NCBI GenBank assembly: GCA_903861125.1
Contig: CAIOTF010000017.1
Coordinates: 1 to 64,000 of the forward strand
Length of the DNA stretch: 64,000 nt
DNA from: an uncultured Ignavibacteriota bacterium
GTDB lineage: Bacteria > Bacteroidota > Ignavibacteria > UBA10030 > UBA8401
Direction: 5' to 3'
In this document: positions 1 to 8,748 of the stretch, piece after piece
How positions within the stretch are numbered: the first letter of the stretch is position 1
Layout: the number at the start of each line of letters is the position of its first letter
Translations under genes and position numbers: made by a program
The notes under the pieces: generated by a model
The model's input: the letters and a program-made list of their open reading frames with translations, nothing else
Databases searched by the model: none
Told to the model about the DNA's origin: nothing

Positions 1-531
1 TGGGTGAAGGTTGGTTTGGCGGATGGGAGAACAGGATACATTCAGCAATCCTTCGTGATCGATTATGAAAAATGGGGAACAACACTTACTCCCGTGGCTG
101 ACAATATCGAACGGACGGGAAAATATCTTCTTGGCGTGCCGTATTTGTGGGGAGGCACTTCGACAAAAGGGGTAGACTGTTCCGGTTTTACAAAAACAGT
201 TTATTTGCTCAACGGCCAAATGTTGCGTCGGGATGCAAATCAGCAGGCGGAAGAGGGGGAGGCTATAGAACCGGGTGAAAAATTTGAGAACTTAAAAAAG
301 GGTGACCTGCTCTTTTTTGGGAGAAAAGCAGAGTATGGAAAATCAGAAAAGATCGTTCATGTCGCGATATTTCTCGGCAATAGAAAATATATCCATTCAT
401 CAGGCAGTGTGCGTATTAACAGTTTCGATCCAGATTCTCCTCTCTTTAATGAAGGAAATTTGAACCGCTTTGTCCGCGCACGAAGGGTGATCGCCTCTAC
501 GCCAAAAGTGGCAGAAGTGAAGATGAAATAA
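1..531 (+). CDS. NlpC/P60 family cell-wall hydrolase, 5' end outside window
   Basis: The reading frame is open from base 1 (Trp, then a GTG-encoded Val), so the true start lies upstream and only the C-terminal part is seen. Numbering from base 4, residues 1-20 look like the end of a bacterial SH3 domain (GYIQQSFV). An NlpC/P60 domain follows, with the catalytic Cys in DCSGF (Cys59), His119 in VHVAIF and a third polar residue at His131. Family members cleave gamma-D-Glu-diamino acid bonds in peptidoglycan peptides and act outside the inner membrane. A signal peptide, if present, would be upstream of the window. The gene ends about 40 bases before a block of tandem repeats. The family call is firm; the exact bond cleaved is inference. 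Confidence 0.9.
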   Translation, partial: WVKVGLADGRTGYIQQSFVIDYEKWGTTLTPVADNIERTGKYLLGVPYLWGGTSTKGVDCSGFTKTVYLLNGQMLRRDANQQAEEGEAIEPGEKFENLKKGDLLFFGRKAEYGKSEKIVHVAIFLGNRKYIHSSGSVRINSFDPDSPLFNEGNLNRFVRARRVIASTPKVAEVKMK

Positions 532-573
532 AAGATACATCATGTTCGAAGAGGGAAGTGCGTTATTATGTGC

Positions 574-705
574 TAAAAGCAACCACGGATTGCACGGAAA
601 GAACTGATTTGCTCGGTTAAAAGCAACCACGGATTACATGGAAAGAACTGATTCGCATTGTTAAATGTAATCACGGATTAAATGAAAAGAACGAATTAAC
701 ACGAA
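574..705. repeat. Three tandem 44-bp repeats
   Basis: Three consecutive units start at 574, 618 and 662 with an exact 44-base period. Each begins with taaa and carries a core of the type aaycacggatt followed by gaaaagaac or ggaaagaac. Units 1 and 2 are close copies; unit 3 is more diverged. They fill most of the gap (532-807) between the NlpC/P60 gene and the polymerase gene. Similar CACGGATTACACGG-type intergenic repeats are known from several bacterial genomes, but their function is not established. No open frame with coding character covers them. Confidence 0.75.
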
Positions 706-807
706 TTATCGTAGCAGAAAACATTTGATTTATTCAAAACCCGCAGTTAAATAAATCCAAATAAATTAATAGTCATGTAGTATTTAATTATTTTTGGATT
801 ATGATCT

Positions 808-2103
808 ATGTCGTTACAATTCCTCTTTATTGACTTCAATGCATTCTTTGCGTCGGTTGAACAGCAGGAGCGTCCGGAACTTCGGGGAAAACCTGTTGTC
901 GTGCTCCCGGTGATGGCAGAGAATACCGCCTGTATCGCAGCAAGTTACGAAGCTAAAAAATATGGTATTAAGACCGGCACCTCGGCAAAAGAAGCACGTA
1001 ATCTATGTCCGGAGATAATCATACTCGCTGCACGTCCTTCTCTTTATGTGCAATATCATAAACGTCTGATTGAAACGGTAGAATCGTGTATTCCCGTCCA
1101 TACAGTTAAATCCATTGATGAAATGGCGTGTGAACTGAGCGGCAGTCAGAAGTTGAAAGAGAATGCCATTGCACTGGCGCAAAAGATTAAACAGACCATT
1201 GCAGAAAATGTCGGCGAATACATGCGTGCATCAATCGGTATTGCGCCGAACATCTTTCTTGCAAAAACTGCATCCGATATGCAAAAGCCGAACGGACTGA
1301 TCGTGATCGAACAGAAAGACCTTCCGCAGATACTCTATAGACTGGAATTGCAGGAACTGACCGGCATCGGACGTAACATGGTGAAGCGATTGTACCGCGA
1401 TGGAATATACACAGTGGAGCAGTTATGTTCGGCAGACAAAGAACTGCTTCGTAAAGTGTGGCATGGTGTTGAAGGTGAGCGGATGTATGAACGTCTGCGC
1501 GGTATCGAACCGCCGCTTCCGCCGACACATCATACAACCATCGGACATTCCCATATGCTCACGCCGAACGAGAGAAATACCGAAGGGGCGAACGCTGTGA
1601 TGCATAGGATGCTTCAAAAGGCAGCAATGCGTTTACGGAATATGAAGTACCGGACAAAGACGATGCATGCCGGTATCCGCTATTATAATGATCAGCAATG
1701 GAGTGACGAACTTACGTTCGATGACACATCTGATACGATGAAATTAACGCAGGCACTTACCAAACTTCTTGAAAGAAAACCGGATATACAGGAAAAGCCG
1801 CTGCAGGTATCGATCACTCTCATAAATCTTACGCCGCAAGAAGAACACACACCATCCCTATTTGAAAATGAAGAGCGCAACTCCGCTCTGAATACCGCCG
1901 TTGATGAGTTGAATCTCCGTTTCGGTAAAACAGCGCTGTATTTTGGCGATGCACATAACGCACTGGAATCATCGCCGGCTCGTATAGCATTTAATCATAT
2001 CCCTGATATTGAAATTGAAGATGGAAAAGGGGGAAGGGCAAAACAAAAAAAGAAACAGGAAAAAAGAGAAACAGACTTAACGGAAGAGATCGATCCATTG
2101 TAG
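808..2103 (+). CDS. dinB: Y-family DNA polymerase (DinB/Pol IV-like)
   Basis: This 431-residue protein is a translesion DNA polymerase. The N-terminal palm motif is FIDFNAFFASVEQ with catalytic Asp9; the second carboxylate pair is Asp104-Glu105 in SIDEM. A helix-hairpin-helix region around residues 180-200 contains LTGIGRNMVKRL. The little-finger domain follows, with a SLFEN segment near residue 350 that may act as a clamp-binding motif, and a lysine-rich tail (QKKKQEK). The DFN form of the first motif is closer to UmuC (DVN) than to E. coli DinB (DMD), so a UmuC-like assignment is possible, but no umuD partner is adjacent. The ATG at 808 places the palm motif at the expected distance. The gene stands alone, downstream of a repeat block and convergent with the polyprenyl synthetase gene. 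Confidence 0.88.
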   Translation: MSLQFLFIDFNAFFASVEQQERPELRGKPVVVLPVMAENTACIAASYEAKKYGIKTGTSAKEARNLCPEIIILAARPSLYVQYHKRLIETVESCIPVHTVKSIDEMACELSGSQKLKENAIALAQKIKQTIAENVGEYMRASIGIAPNIFLAKTASDMQKPNGLIVIEQKDLPQILYRLELQELTGIGRNMVKRLYRDGIYTVEQLCSADKELLRKVWHGVEGERMYERLRGIEPPLPPTHHTTIGHSHMLTPNERNTEGANAVMHRMLQKAAMRLRNMKYRTKTMHAGIRYYNDQQWSDELTFDDTSDTMKLTQALTKLLERKPDIQEKPLQVSITLINLTPQEEHTPSLFENEERNSALNTAVDELNLRFGKTALYFGDAHNALESSPARIAFNHIPDIEIEDGKGGRAKQKKKQEKRETDLTEEIDPL

Positions 2104-2221
2104 CGAAGAAATTCGTTCAGGACGATTGTTCAGAGATGTATAGCCCTTTGGTTTCCCTTAGCTAAAATTGGCTTTAGCCATTATCTCATTTCCACAATTA
2201 CGCGAGATTCTGATATGAAAA

Positions 2222-2250
2222 AAAAATCCCGACCTATAGCCGGGATTTTT
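2222..2250. terminator. Bidirectional intrinsic terminator
   Basis: A perfect 10-bp stem, AAAAATCCCG (2222-2231) with CGGGATTTTT (2241-2250), closes a 9-base loop. The A-run on one side and T-run on the other give a U-tract on both strands. It lies between the convergent polymerase and polyprenyl synthetase genes and probably ends both transcripts. Confidence 0.85.
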
Positions 2251-2272
2251 AGCATGAAGAGTTACAATTGAA

Positions 2273-3262
2273 TTATTTCTCCCGCTCCATCACAAAATCG
2301 ATGAAGAATTCGAGAGATTCTTTTGCATCTGAAGGGGGGAGCGTTTTCAGGCATTCGCGCGCGGCATTGCCGTAAGCATGTGCACACTGTTCAGCGTATT
2401 GAATTCCGCCATTCTTCTTTACAAAATCAACAATAAATTCAACATCCTTATCCTTTGCTCCGCTTTTTATCATTTTCAACACTTTGCGGGCATCCTGCTT
2501 CGATGATTGTTTTAATGCATGGATCAGCGGCAGTGTGATCTTCTTTTCCTTCATATCTCCGCCGATAGGTTTTCCCAGGATACTTTTTCGCGATGTAAAA
2601 TCCAAAATATCGTCGCGGATCTGGAATGCCATACCGACATTCTCTCCATACTCTTTCATCGCTTTGCGCACTGCGGCATTTTCCGTTACGCTGGCCGCAC
2701 CGATCTCGGAGCAGGTTGAAAGAAGTGATGCAGTTTTATTGGAAATGATCTTGAGATAGGTCGATTCGTCTATGTTCAGTTCACGGCTTTTTTGGATCTG
2801 CAGGATCTCGCCTTCACTCATTCTGCGGACAGAATCAGAGGTTACCTTGAGGAAGTAAACATCATCGTGATTCAGCGAGATCATCAATCCCGTTGAAAGA
2901 AGGTAGTCGCCCATTAAAACAGCGATCTTATTTTTCCACACCGCATTGATCGAAGCCAGGCCGCGACGCATATCAGCATCATCCACAACATCATCATGGA
3001 CAAGAGTTGCGGTATGGAGGATCTCGACCAGCGTAGCGCCGCGGAACGTGCTCGGATTGATTGTGCCGCATGCCTTAGCGCAGAGGAACACTACGATCGG
3101 ACGGATCCGTTTCCCTTTTTGTTTGACGATATACCGCGCGATCGTGTCCACAAGAGAGACATTCGAACGCATCGCATTCTTGAAGAAAACGGAAAATTCT
3201 TTGATCTCTTTGTCGACAGGAGCTTTAATATCATCAAGCGAATGTGTGACTGCTTTTCCCAT
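2273..3262 (-). CDS. Polyprenyl diphosphate synthase (long chain)
   Basis: This 329-residue protein belongs to the trans-isoprenyl diphosphate synthase family, which adds isopentenyl units to allylic diphosphates. The first aspartate-rich motif is DDVVDDADMRRG (Asp90 onward); the second is RDDILDFTSR near residue 218, followed by GKPIGGDMKEKKITLP, typical of octaprenyl/heptaprenyl synthases. It probably makes the side chain of menaquinone, which fits the menaquinone genes at the other end of the window. Chain length cannot be read from the sequence with certainty. It is the last gene of a leftward run, 11 bases after tatC, and is followed by the bidirectional terminator. Confidence 0.9.
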   Translation of the reverse strand: MGKAVTHSLDDIKAPVDKEIKEFSVFFKNAMRSNVSLVDTIARYIVKQKGKRIRPIVVFLCAKACGTINPSTFRGATLVEILHTATLVHDDVVDDADMRRGLASINAVWKNKIAVLMGDYLLSTGLMISLNHDDVYFLKVTSDSVRRMSEGEILQIQKSRELNIDESTYLKIISNKTASLLSTCSEIGAASVTENAAVRKAMKEYGENVGMAFQIRDDILDFTSRKSILGKPIGGDMKEKKITLPLIHALKQSSKQDARKVLKMIKSGAKDKDVEFIVDFVKKNGGIQYAEQCAHAYGNAARECLKTLPPSDAKESLEFFIDFVMEREK

Positions 3263-3273
3263 GAAATTCTTTT

Positions 3274-4026
3274 CTACGCGGATTCTTTCGCGGATTTTTT
3301 CTGTGCAAACATTGAGATGAAAATGCTGAGTTCATATAAAATAATCATAGGTGCAGCCAGAAGACTTTGTGTCAGCATATCCGGTGTTGGAGTGACAATA
3401 GCCGAAATGATGAGAATGACAACGATGGCATGCCGGCGGTATTTCCTCATAAACTTCGGGTTCAGGATACCGATTTTCGTGAGGAAATAGGCGATCATCG
3501 GAAGTTCGAAAACCAGTCCGGAACCAAGGATGAGGCTCAGCATAAAGCTGATATATTCGTTGATAGCAATATTCAGTTGAAAGACATCGGTGCCGAAGGT
3601 TGAAAAGAATTTAAGTGCTGTCGGCACAAGAATGAAATACGCGAACGAGATTCCGGAAAGGAAACATAATGAAGTGAAGAAGACGATCCAGAACGCATAC
3701 TTCCGTTCATTCGGCATCAGTCCCGGCGAAACGAACTTCCATAATTCATATAAGATCACCGGCATTGCTCCGATAATCCCCACAACAATTACAACCTGCA
3801 TGTACGTGAGCATAATACCGTACGGCGTCAGCACCTGTGCTTTTAGACCAACGGCAAGCAAAGGACCGAGCAGTACATCTTTAACCAGAAAATCTGCAAA
3901 GAATGCCGCGATGATGGAGATGATCAGGACGGACATTACAGCAACGAGAATTCTTACGCGCAATTCCTCAAGATGATCGAGGAATCCCATTTCTCTTTCT
4001 TCGGTATTTGGCTGATCGTTCGGCAT
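3274..4026 (-). CDS. tatC: Sec-independent protein translocase TatC
   Basis: This 250-residue integral membrane protein shows the TatC pattern: a charged N-terminus with the conserved MGFLDHLEELR motif, then six hydrophobic segments, including the conserved LYELWKFVSPGL region. TatC is the receptor for twin-arginine signal peptides in the inner membrane. Its ATG overlaps the stop codon of glyA by one base (TAATG), so the two are probably translationally coupled. No tatA or tatB gene is adjacent, so they must lie elsewhere. The length matches the family. Confidence 0.95.
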   Translation of the reverse strand: MPNDQPNTEEREMGFLDHLEELRVRILVAVMSVLIISIIAAFFADFLVKDVLLGPLLAVGLKAQVLTPYGIMLTYMQVVIVVGIIGAMPVILYELWKFVSPGLMPNERKYAFWIVFFTSLCFLSGISFAYFILVPTALKFFSTFGTDVFQLNIAINEYISFMLSLILGSGLVFELPMIAYFLTKIGILNPKFMRKYRRHAIVVILIISAIVTPTPDMLTQSLLAAPMIILYELSIFISMFAQKKSAKESA

Positions 4027-5321
4027 TAGATAAGTTTCTTATACAGAGGGAAACCTGTGCAGAGATCGGCGACTTTTTTCTTCACGGATTCATAGACATC
4101 TGTTTTTCCGATATTCCGGAGCACTTCGTCAATCAAATCACCGACGATCTTCATTTCGTTTTCTTTCATACCGCGTGTTGTCAGCGCCGGCGTGCCTATG
4201 CGGATACCGCTTGTGATAAGCGGGGACTTGTCGTCGAACGGAACGCCGTTTTTGTTCACGGTAATTCCGGCTTCATCCAATGCTTCCTGAGCATCTTTAC
4301 CGGTAACATTTTTATTTCGCAGATCAAGAAGCATCAAGTGATTGTCTGTTCCGTTGGAGCAGACCATATATCCTTTTGACATTAAATGCGATGAAAGCGC
4401 CTGAGCATTTTTTATAATCTGCTCTGCATACGTTTTGAATTCGGGTTGGAGAGCTTCTTTGAATGCAATCGCTTTAGCGGCGATAATGTGCATCAATGGT
4501 CCTCCCTGAATGCCCGGTATAACCATAGAATCGAGCAGTTCGGAGATCATTTTTTTTCTTCCCGATTTCGGAGCGACGATTCCGAACGGATTTTCATAAT
4601 CTTTTCCGACAAGAATAATTCCGCCGCGCGGTCCGCGGAGAGTTTTGTGCGTTGTAGAAGTCACGACGTGACAATGGGGGATCGGATCGTTCAACAGATC
4701 GGCTGCGATCAGTCCGGCCGGATGAGCGATATCGGCAAAAAGGAATGCACCGACCTTATCGGCGATCTCACGGAATTTTTTATAATCAATGTTGCGGGAA
4801 TAGGCGCTTGCACCGACGGTGATGAGTTTCGGTTTCTCTCGCTTCGCAACGTCTTCAACTTCGTTGTAATCGATAAAGCCGGTCTCTTTTTTTACGCCGT
4901 ATGCTGAAAAATTATACAACTGTCCGGAAAAATTCACTGCGGCGCCGTGCGTTAAATGTCCGCCGTGCGAAAGGTTCATTCCGACAACTTTATCACCCGG
5001 TTTAATAAAGGTGAAATACACTGCGGTATTTGCCTGCGAGCCGGAGTGAGGCTGTACGTTGGCGTATTCTGCGCCAAACAATTGCTTCACGCGGTCCCGT
5101 GCAATATTCTCTACCACATCCACATATTCGCAGCCGCCGTAATAGCGTTTACCCGGATATCCTTCAGCGTATTTATTTGTCAGAACGGATCCTGCGGCTT
5201 CCAGCACTGCCTGTGAAACAAAATTTTCAGATGCGATCAGCTCAAGTTTGGTATTCTGCCGATTCTGTTCGTTCTGAATAGCCGAGTAGATCTCCGGATC
5301 GAATTGTTTTACGTTGTTCAT
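4026..5321 (-). CDS. glyA: Serine hydroxymethyltransferase
   Basis: The 431-residue product is a PLP-dependent enzyme that interconverts serine plus tetrahydrofolate with glycine plus methylene-tetrahydrofolate in the cytoplasm. Diagnostic segments are IASENFVS near the N-terminus, [16 protein letters not shown], the PLP-lysine motif [14 protein letters not shown] and the C-terminal [11 protein letters not shown]. Length and motif order match the family. It lies two bases after rpiB and overlaps tatC by one base, in the middle of a tight leftward operon. Confidence 0.97.
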   Translation of the reverse strand: MNNVKQFDPEIYSAIQNEQNRQNTKLELIASENFVSQAVLEAAGSVLTNKYAEGYPGKRYYGGCEYVDVVENIARDRVKQLFGAEYANVQPHSGSQANTAVYFTFIKPGDKVVGMNLSHGGHLTHGAAVNFSGQLYNFSAYGVKKETGFIDYNEVEDVAKREKPKLITVGASAYSRNIDYKKFREIADKVGAFLFADIAHPAGLIAADLLNDPIPHCHVVTSTTHKTLRGPRGGIILVGKDYENPFGIVAPKSGRKKMISELLDSMVIPGIQGGPLMHIIAAKAIAFKEALQPEFKTYAEQIIKNAQALSSHLMSKGYMVCSNGTDNHLMLLDLRNKNVTGKDAQEALDEAGITVNKNGVPFDDKSPLITSGIRIGTPALTTRGMKENEMKIVGDLIDEVLRNIGKTDVYESVKKKVADLCTGFPLYKKLI

Positions 5322-5323
5322 TT

Positions 5324-5761
5324 TTACCGTCCCGTTAATGAGTGGATTTTTTCAACTCTTCGCGTATGCCGTCCTGCTTCAAAATTTGTATTCAGGAAAA
5401 CAGTGATCATTTCTTCTGCAACACCCCAGCCAACAAGCCGTTCGCCGAAACAAAGTACATTTGCATTATTATGCTTGCGGGAAAGTTCTGCTGCCGTAAC
5501 CGATTCGCAGGCGGCGGCGCGGACACCTTTATGTTTGTTTGCAACAATAGAAACACCTATGCCTGACCCACAAATGAAGATACCCTGATCGCAAAGTCCA
5601 CTTGAGACCGCTTCCGAGGCGGCATGTGCAAAGTCAGGATAGTCGACAGGTTCAGGGGAGTGTGTTCCAAAATCCTTGCATTCAAGTTTCATCTGAAGAA
5701 GGAGGGCTTTCACCTTTTCTTTATAATGAAATCCCCCGTGGTCGCTCGCAATGGCAATCAT
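5324..5761 (-). CDS. rpiB: Ribose 5-phosphate isomerase B
   Basis: This 145-residue RpiB/LacAB-family sugar isomerase interconverts ribose 5-phosphate and ribulose 5-phosphate. The N-terminal ASDHGG motif (Asp7-His8) and the active-site Cys64 in [14 protein letters not shown] are present. The length is typical. It is packed between an outer-membrane protein gene (5 bases upstream) and glyA (2 bases downstream), so it is certainly co-transcribed with glyA. Confidence 0.95.
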   Translation of the reverse strand: MIAIASDHGGFHYKEKVKALLLQMKLECKDFGTHSPEPVDYPDFAHAASEAVSSGLCDQGIFICGSGIGVSIVANKHKGVRAAACESVTAAELSRKHNNANVLCFGERLVGWGVAEEMITVFLNTNFEAGRHTRRVEKIHSLTGR

Positions 5762-5766
5762 AATTG

Positions 5767-6999
5767 TTATTCAATTGGTGGCTGAATGAACATCATTTCC
5801 GAAGCGGAAACAGAGAGGGTGAAACGGAGCATCGAATCTTTTATGAGTGCAGACGATGTCGTTCCGCGGATGCCGTATTCAAGTCCGAGATGGAGACGCG
5901 TTTCAATGCTCATCGGCAGACTTATACCTGCGGACACGAACATTTCATTGATCGATTGGCCCTTCATATTCAGATTGGTGACACGGTAGTAACCGCCGAA
6001 ACGGTACGAGAGTCGTTTCATAAGATCGTCGCTGACGAAATCCGACGACGGTAAAAATTCCACTCCGCCGCTGTAACGAATGCTGTTCTGTATCTCGGCA
6101 GGATGCACGCCGCCGACTTTGAAATTATCCCAATTCTGGAAATGAACATCTGCAGCATAAACGGTCCGGTTCTTCAAGTAAGCCAGTCCATACGAGAATC
6201 CGAAGGGAAGATCCATGCTTTTGTCCGCCGGACTGACTGTATCCTGATTGATCGGGAAATTCCGGAGAGTCTGCACATGGTAATTAAGCGATGAACCGCT
6301 GAAAAGTGTTGCTCCAATATTCAATTGTTTTGTATCGGATAAACCGAGTGCTTTATCTACGCCGGAATAGATACCGCCGAGAGTGAGGGCTACACCGCTG
6401 AGTGAATATGTCTGGTTGAATGATCCGCCGAAATATGTCCCGGTTAAAAATGTGATACTTTGGTCGCGGTAGATCGATCCGAAAAGATAGTGGGCCGTGA
6501 GTCCGACAATGAAATCCGGATCAACTGAATACGATGCACTTATTTGTCCCGAGGAAACACCGCCGCGTCCGTCAAATGATTGAACAAATTTATTCCCTGA
6601 TCTTGTTGTATCGCTGAAGGACTGTTCGTACCCCACCGAAGAGAAGGGAAGAATTCCAAGCGTGACGACAATTTTTTTCGGAGCATATACCGGGAACGCC
6701 AGGGCGAACGAACTGATGTTGCCTGTACCAAAGATTGATGAACCGGAAGCATCTTGTGAATTGAAATTGCTGTATTGATATGATGCCGACAAGATTGTAG
6801 TCGTGATATTTGCTGATGAAGCCGGGTTCAGCAAACTGATATGCGTTTCACCGAACATTGCAACGCCGGTATTACCCATGCCGACATTTTTTCCGCTCAG
6901 GAAAGGATTGATATCGCCGATCCCGTATCGGGAATAGATCGAGCCTTTGCCGGCGAAAGCGTACGATACCAGAAACAGAAGAACGAAAAGTCTTTTCAT
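5767..6999 (-). CDS. Predicted outer-membrane beta-barrel protein
   Basis: I do not recognise a named function. Starting at the ATG at 6999, the protein has 410 residues and a clean signal peptide (Met-Lys-Arg, a hydrophobic stretch, then SYAFA). The mature start, SIYSRYGIGDI, is followed by MGNTGVAM and a LNPAS segment that recalls the N-termini of FadL/PorV-type barrels. The rest alternates polar and hydrophobic residues as in beta strands, and the protein ends in a typical C-terminal strand region. An alternative ATG at 7014 would overlap the lipoprotein gene and add MQKNN; the internal start one base after the upstream stop is preferred. A paired role with the upstream lipoprotein at the cell surface is inference. 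Confidence 0.75.
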   Translation of the reverse strand: MKRLFVLLFLVSYAFAGKGSIYSRYGIGDINPFLSGKNVGMGNTGVAMFGETHISLLNPASSANITTTILSASYQYSNFNSQDASGSSIFGTGNISSFALAFPVYAPKKIVVTLGILPFSSVGYEQSFSDTTRSGNKFVQSFDGRGGVSSGQISASYSVDPDFIVGLTAHYLFGSIYRDQSITFLTGTYFGGSFNQTYSLSGVALTLGGIYSGVDKALGLSDTKQLNIGATLFSGSSLNYHVQTLRNFPINQDTVSPADKSMDLPFGFSYGLAYLKNRTVYAADVHFQNWDNFKVGGVHPAEIQNSIRYSGGVEFLPSSDFVSDDLMKRLSYRFGGYYRVTNLNMKGQSINEMFVSAGISLPMSIETRLHLGLEYGIRGTTSSALIKDSMLRFTLSVSASEMMFIQPPIE

Positions 7000-7000
7000 G

Positions 7001-8173
7001 TTATTTTTTTGCATAAGTGATTTTCAACTTCGGACGTTTGGTGATATCGGTGTTTGCAGTGGAATAGAATACCGCTTTTTCCACTGTTCCATACTCTGAG
7101 GCCCATCGCAATGTGATTCCATAATTTGGATTGACTGCGCGAACCCAGCGATCGGCGATGGATGTCAGTTTAATTGAATACACCGGCGGCTGGCCGGCGG
7201 CCGTATTGGTTCTGAAACCATACGCATAAATAGTTGAATCGGATTGGTCGGTAATTGTGTTCGACATTCCCAGCAGCGCGGTAATGGTATCCGGCGAGAA
7301 ACCACCGAACGAACTTGCTGCTGTATCCAGCGTAAGTTCAAGCGAAGCATTATTGACGATCGGTTTGTCAACAAGCGAACTGATGTCGAAGCGGATTTTA
7401 GAACGGATGCCGAATCCTCCACGGACGATCAAAGGGGAATACGTGGTTGGACCTGTATATTTGGTTGCATACGTGTCCTGACCGCTGTAAAATGTCAGTG
7501 AATCTCTTCTGCCGTTCCTAGTGTAACGGATAAAAATCTGAGGAACGAAACTGACAAAATCATCGAATGTGCTGAATCCTATAATGCCGTTCGTTACTCC
7601 GGAGGGAGCCTGAATAGCAAAGCCGTAAAATTTCGGCTGAAGGGTGTCGATGTAGGAATTAGCCCATTTCCTGATCTCGAGTGTATCTAATCGGGCCATA
7701 GATGTTACGGTATAATTCATGGTGTCGGAAAAGGTTCCGATAATTTTCGTTCCCAGCGTCAGTGATGCGAGCGAATCAGAAGTAAAAGTGGATTGCGACC
7801 AAGACCGCTGCACTTCAACAACATTAAAAACTACAGGGACGGCAGAAGATTTATACCGGTAATTGACCGTCAATCTGAATTCTACCGTATCGATCTTCGC
7901 ACCTTTTAGAGAATCGATCGAAGCATCGGGAAGAAAATTTACGAGCGAAACGGCCTCTTCGGTTGCAGAGATTCTTCCGGCAAGGTTGCTGAGTCCGGAT
8001 CCTTTTGCAAACGTAACCGCATAGGTTGTTTCACTTGCAGCGTAGAATGTCGTATCGGTGATATTGAAAACGCCGTCGATGTTTGGCAAACCGTTCCCGA
8101 CGGATTTTGGTTTCTCTGCGCAACCGAAGAACAGAATGAGGAAAAGGAATGCAAGTCGTGTGTGTATTTTCAT
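7001..8173 (-). CDS. Putative exported lipoprotein of unknown function
   Basis: The 390-residue product starts with a short signal peptide ending in FFGCA, where Cys18 is the likely lipidated residue; the lipobox is somewhat atypical because Phe is at -3. The rest is predicted extracytoplasmic, rich in Ser, Thr and aromatic residues, with repeated beta-type segments such as RFDISSLVDKPIVNNASLEL that resemble DNRLRE-like carbohydrate-associated domains. That resemblance is not strong enough to name a function. The start ATG overlaps the gmhB stop (ATGA, 8170-8173), and the next gene downstream encodes a barrel protein, so the two may form a surface pair. Confidence 0.7.
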   Translation of the reverse strand: MKIHTRLAFLFLILFFGCAEKPKSVGNGLPNIDGVFNITDTTFYAASETTYAVTFAKGSGLSNLAGRISATEEAVSLVNFLPDASIDSLKGAKIDTVEFRLTVNYRYKSSAVPVVFNVVEVQRSWSQSTFTSDSLASLTLGTKIIGTFSDTMNYTVTSMARLDTLEIRKWANSYIDTLQPKFYGFAIQAPSGVTNGIIGFSTFDDFVSFVPQIFIRYTRNGRRDSLTFYSGQDTYATKYTGPTTYSPLIVRGGFGIRSKIRFDISSLVDKPIVNNASLELTLDTAASSFGGFSPDTITALLGMSNTITDQSDSTIYAYGFRTNTAAGQPPVYSIKLTSIADRWVRAVNPNYGITLRWASEYGTVEKAVFYSTANTDITKRPKLKITYAKK

Positions 8174-8742
8174 TGGTTCAGTTTTGTTTTAATAAATTGC
8201 ACTGCATCATACAGATCCAGTGCATAATAATCACGAAGTTCGTTGCACAATTCTTTTTCCGCCGCACCATATCCGGTCGCGACCTGCACTGAAACAGCGC
8301 CAACTGATTTGCCCGTCTGTACATCAACACATTTATCGCCGACAACAAACGAACGTTTCAGATCGAAACCGAAATCTTTTTGTGCTTCCAACAGCATGCC
8401 CGCATTCGGTTTCCGGCATTCACATTTTTTTACAAACGGCGCGATTCCGTCCGTGGGATGATGCGGGCAGTAATAATATGCCAGGATCGTCGCCTGCGAA
8501 GATCGGAGCATGGTATCCATCGCATCATGAACAGCTTCAAGATCTTCTTCGGAATAGAAACCGCGCGCAATACCCGACTGGTTCGTAATGACAACGACGG
8601 GAATATTGAGTTCGTTCAATTCTCGAATTGCATCAGCACTTCGGGGAATAAGTTGAATCTGGCTCGGGGAAGAGAGATAATCCACATCCACATTGATTGT
8701 GCCGTCACGATCAACAAACACAGCAAAGTTCGCGTGCGCCAT
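8170..8742 (-). CDS. gmhB: D-glycero-manno-heptose 1,7-bisphosphate 7-phosphatase-like HAD enzyme
   Basis: This 190-residue HAD-IIIA phosphatase has the nucleophile motif VDRDGTIN (Asp11, Asp13), the TNQSG motif near residue 55, a zinc-loop pattern (YYCPHHP followed by CECRKP) and the late GDKCVD motif. The zinc loop with CxH and CxC pairs is typical of GmhB, which removes the 7-phosphate during ADP-heptose synthesis for lipopolysaccharide core. Related histidinol-phosphate phosphatases share this fold, so substrate choice is inferred. The gene lies 6 bases after glgA and overlaps the lipoprotein gene by 4 bases. Confidence 0.85.
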   Translation of the reverse strand: MAHANFAVFVDRDGTINVDVDYLSSPSQIQLIPRSADAIRELNELNIPVVVITNQSGIARGFYSEEDLEAVHDAMDTMLRSSQATILAYYYCPHHPTDGIAPFVKKCECRKPNAGMLLEAQKDFGFDLKRSFVVGDKCVDVQTGKSVGAVSVQVATGYGAAEKELCNELRDYYALDLYDAVQFIKTKLNQ

Positions 8743-8748
8743 TTTCTG

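Noticed and set aside
4-531. Complete NlpC/P60 gene starting with GTG at base 4
   Set aside because: The frame is open to base 1 and the protein would begin inside an SH3 domain without a signal peptide, so it is a truncated gene.
5322-5323. Glycine riboswitch in front of glyA
   Set aside because: Only two bases separate rpiB and glyA, so there is no room for one.
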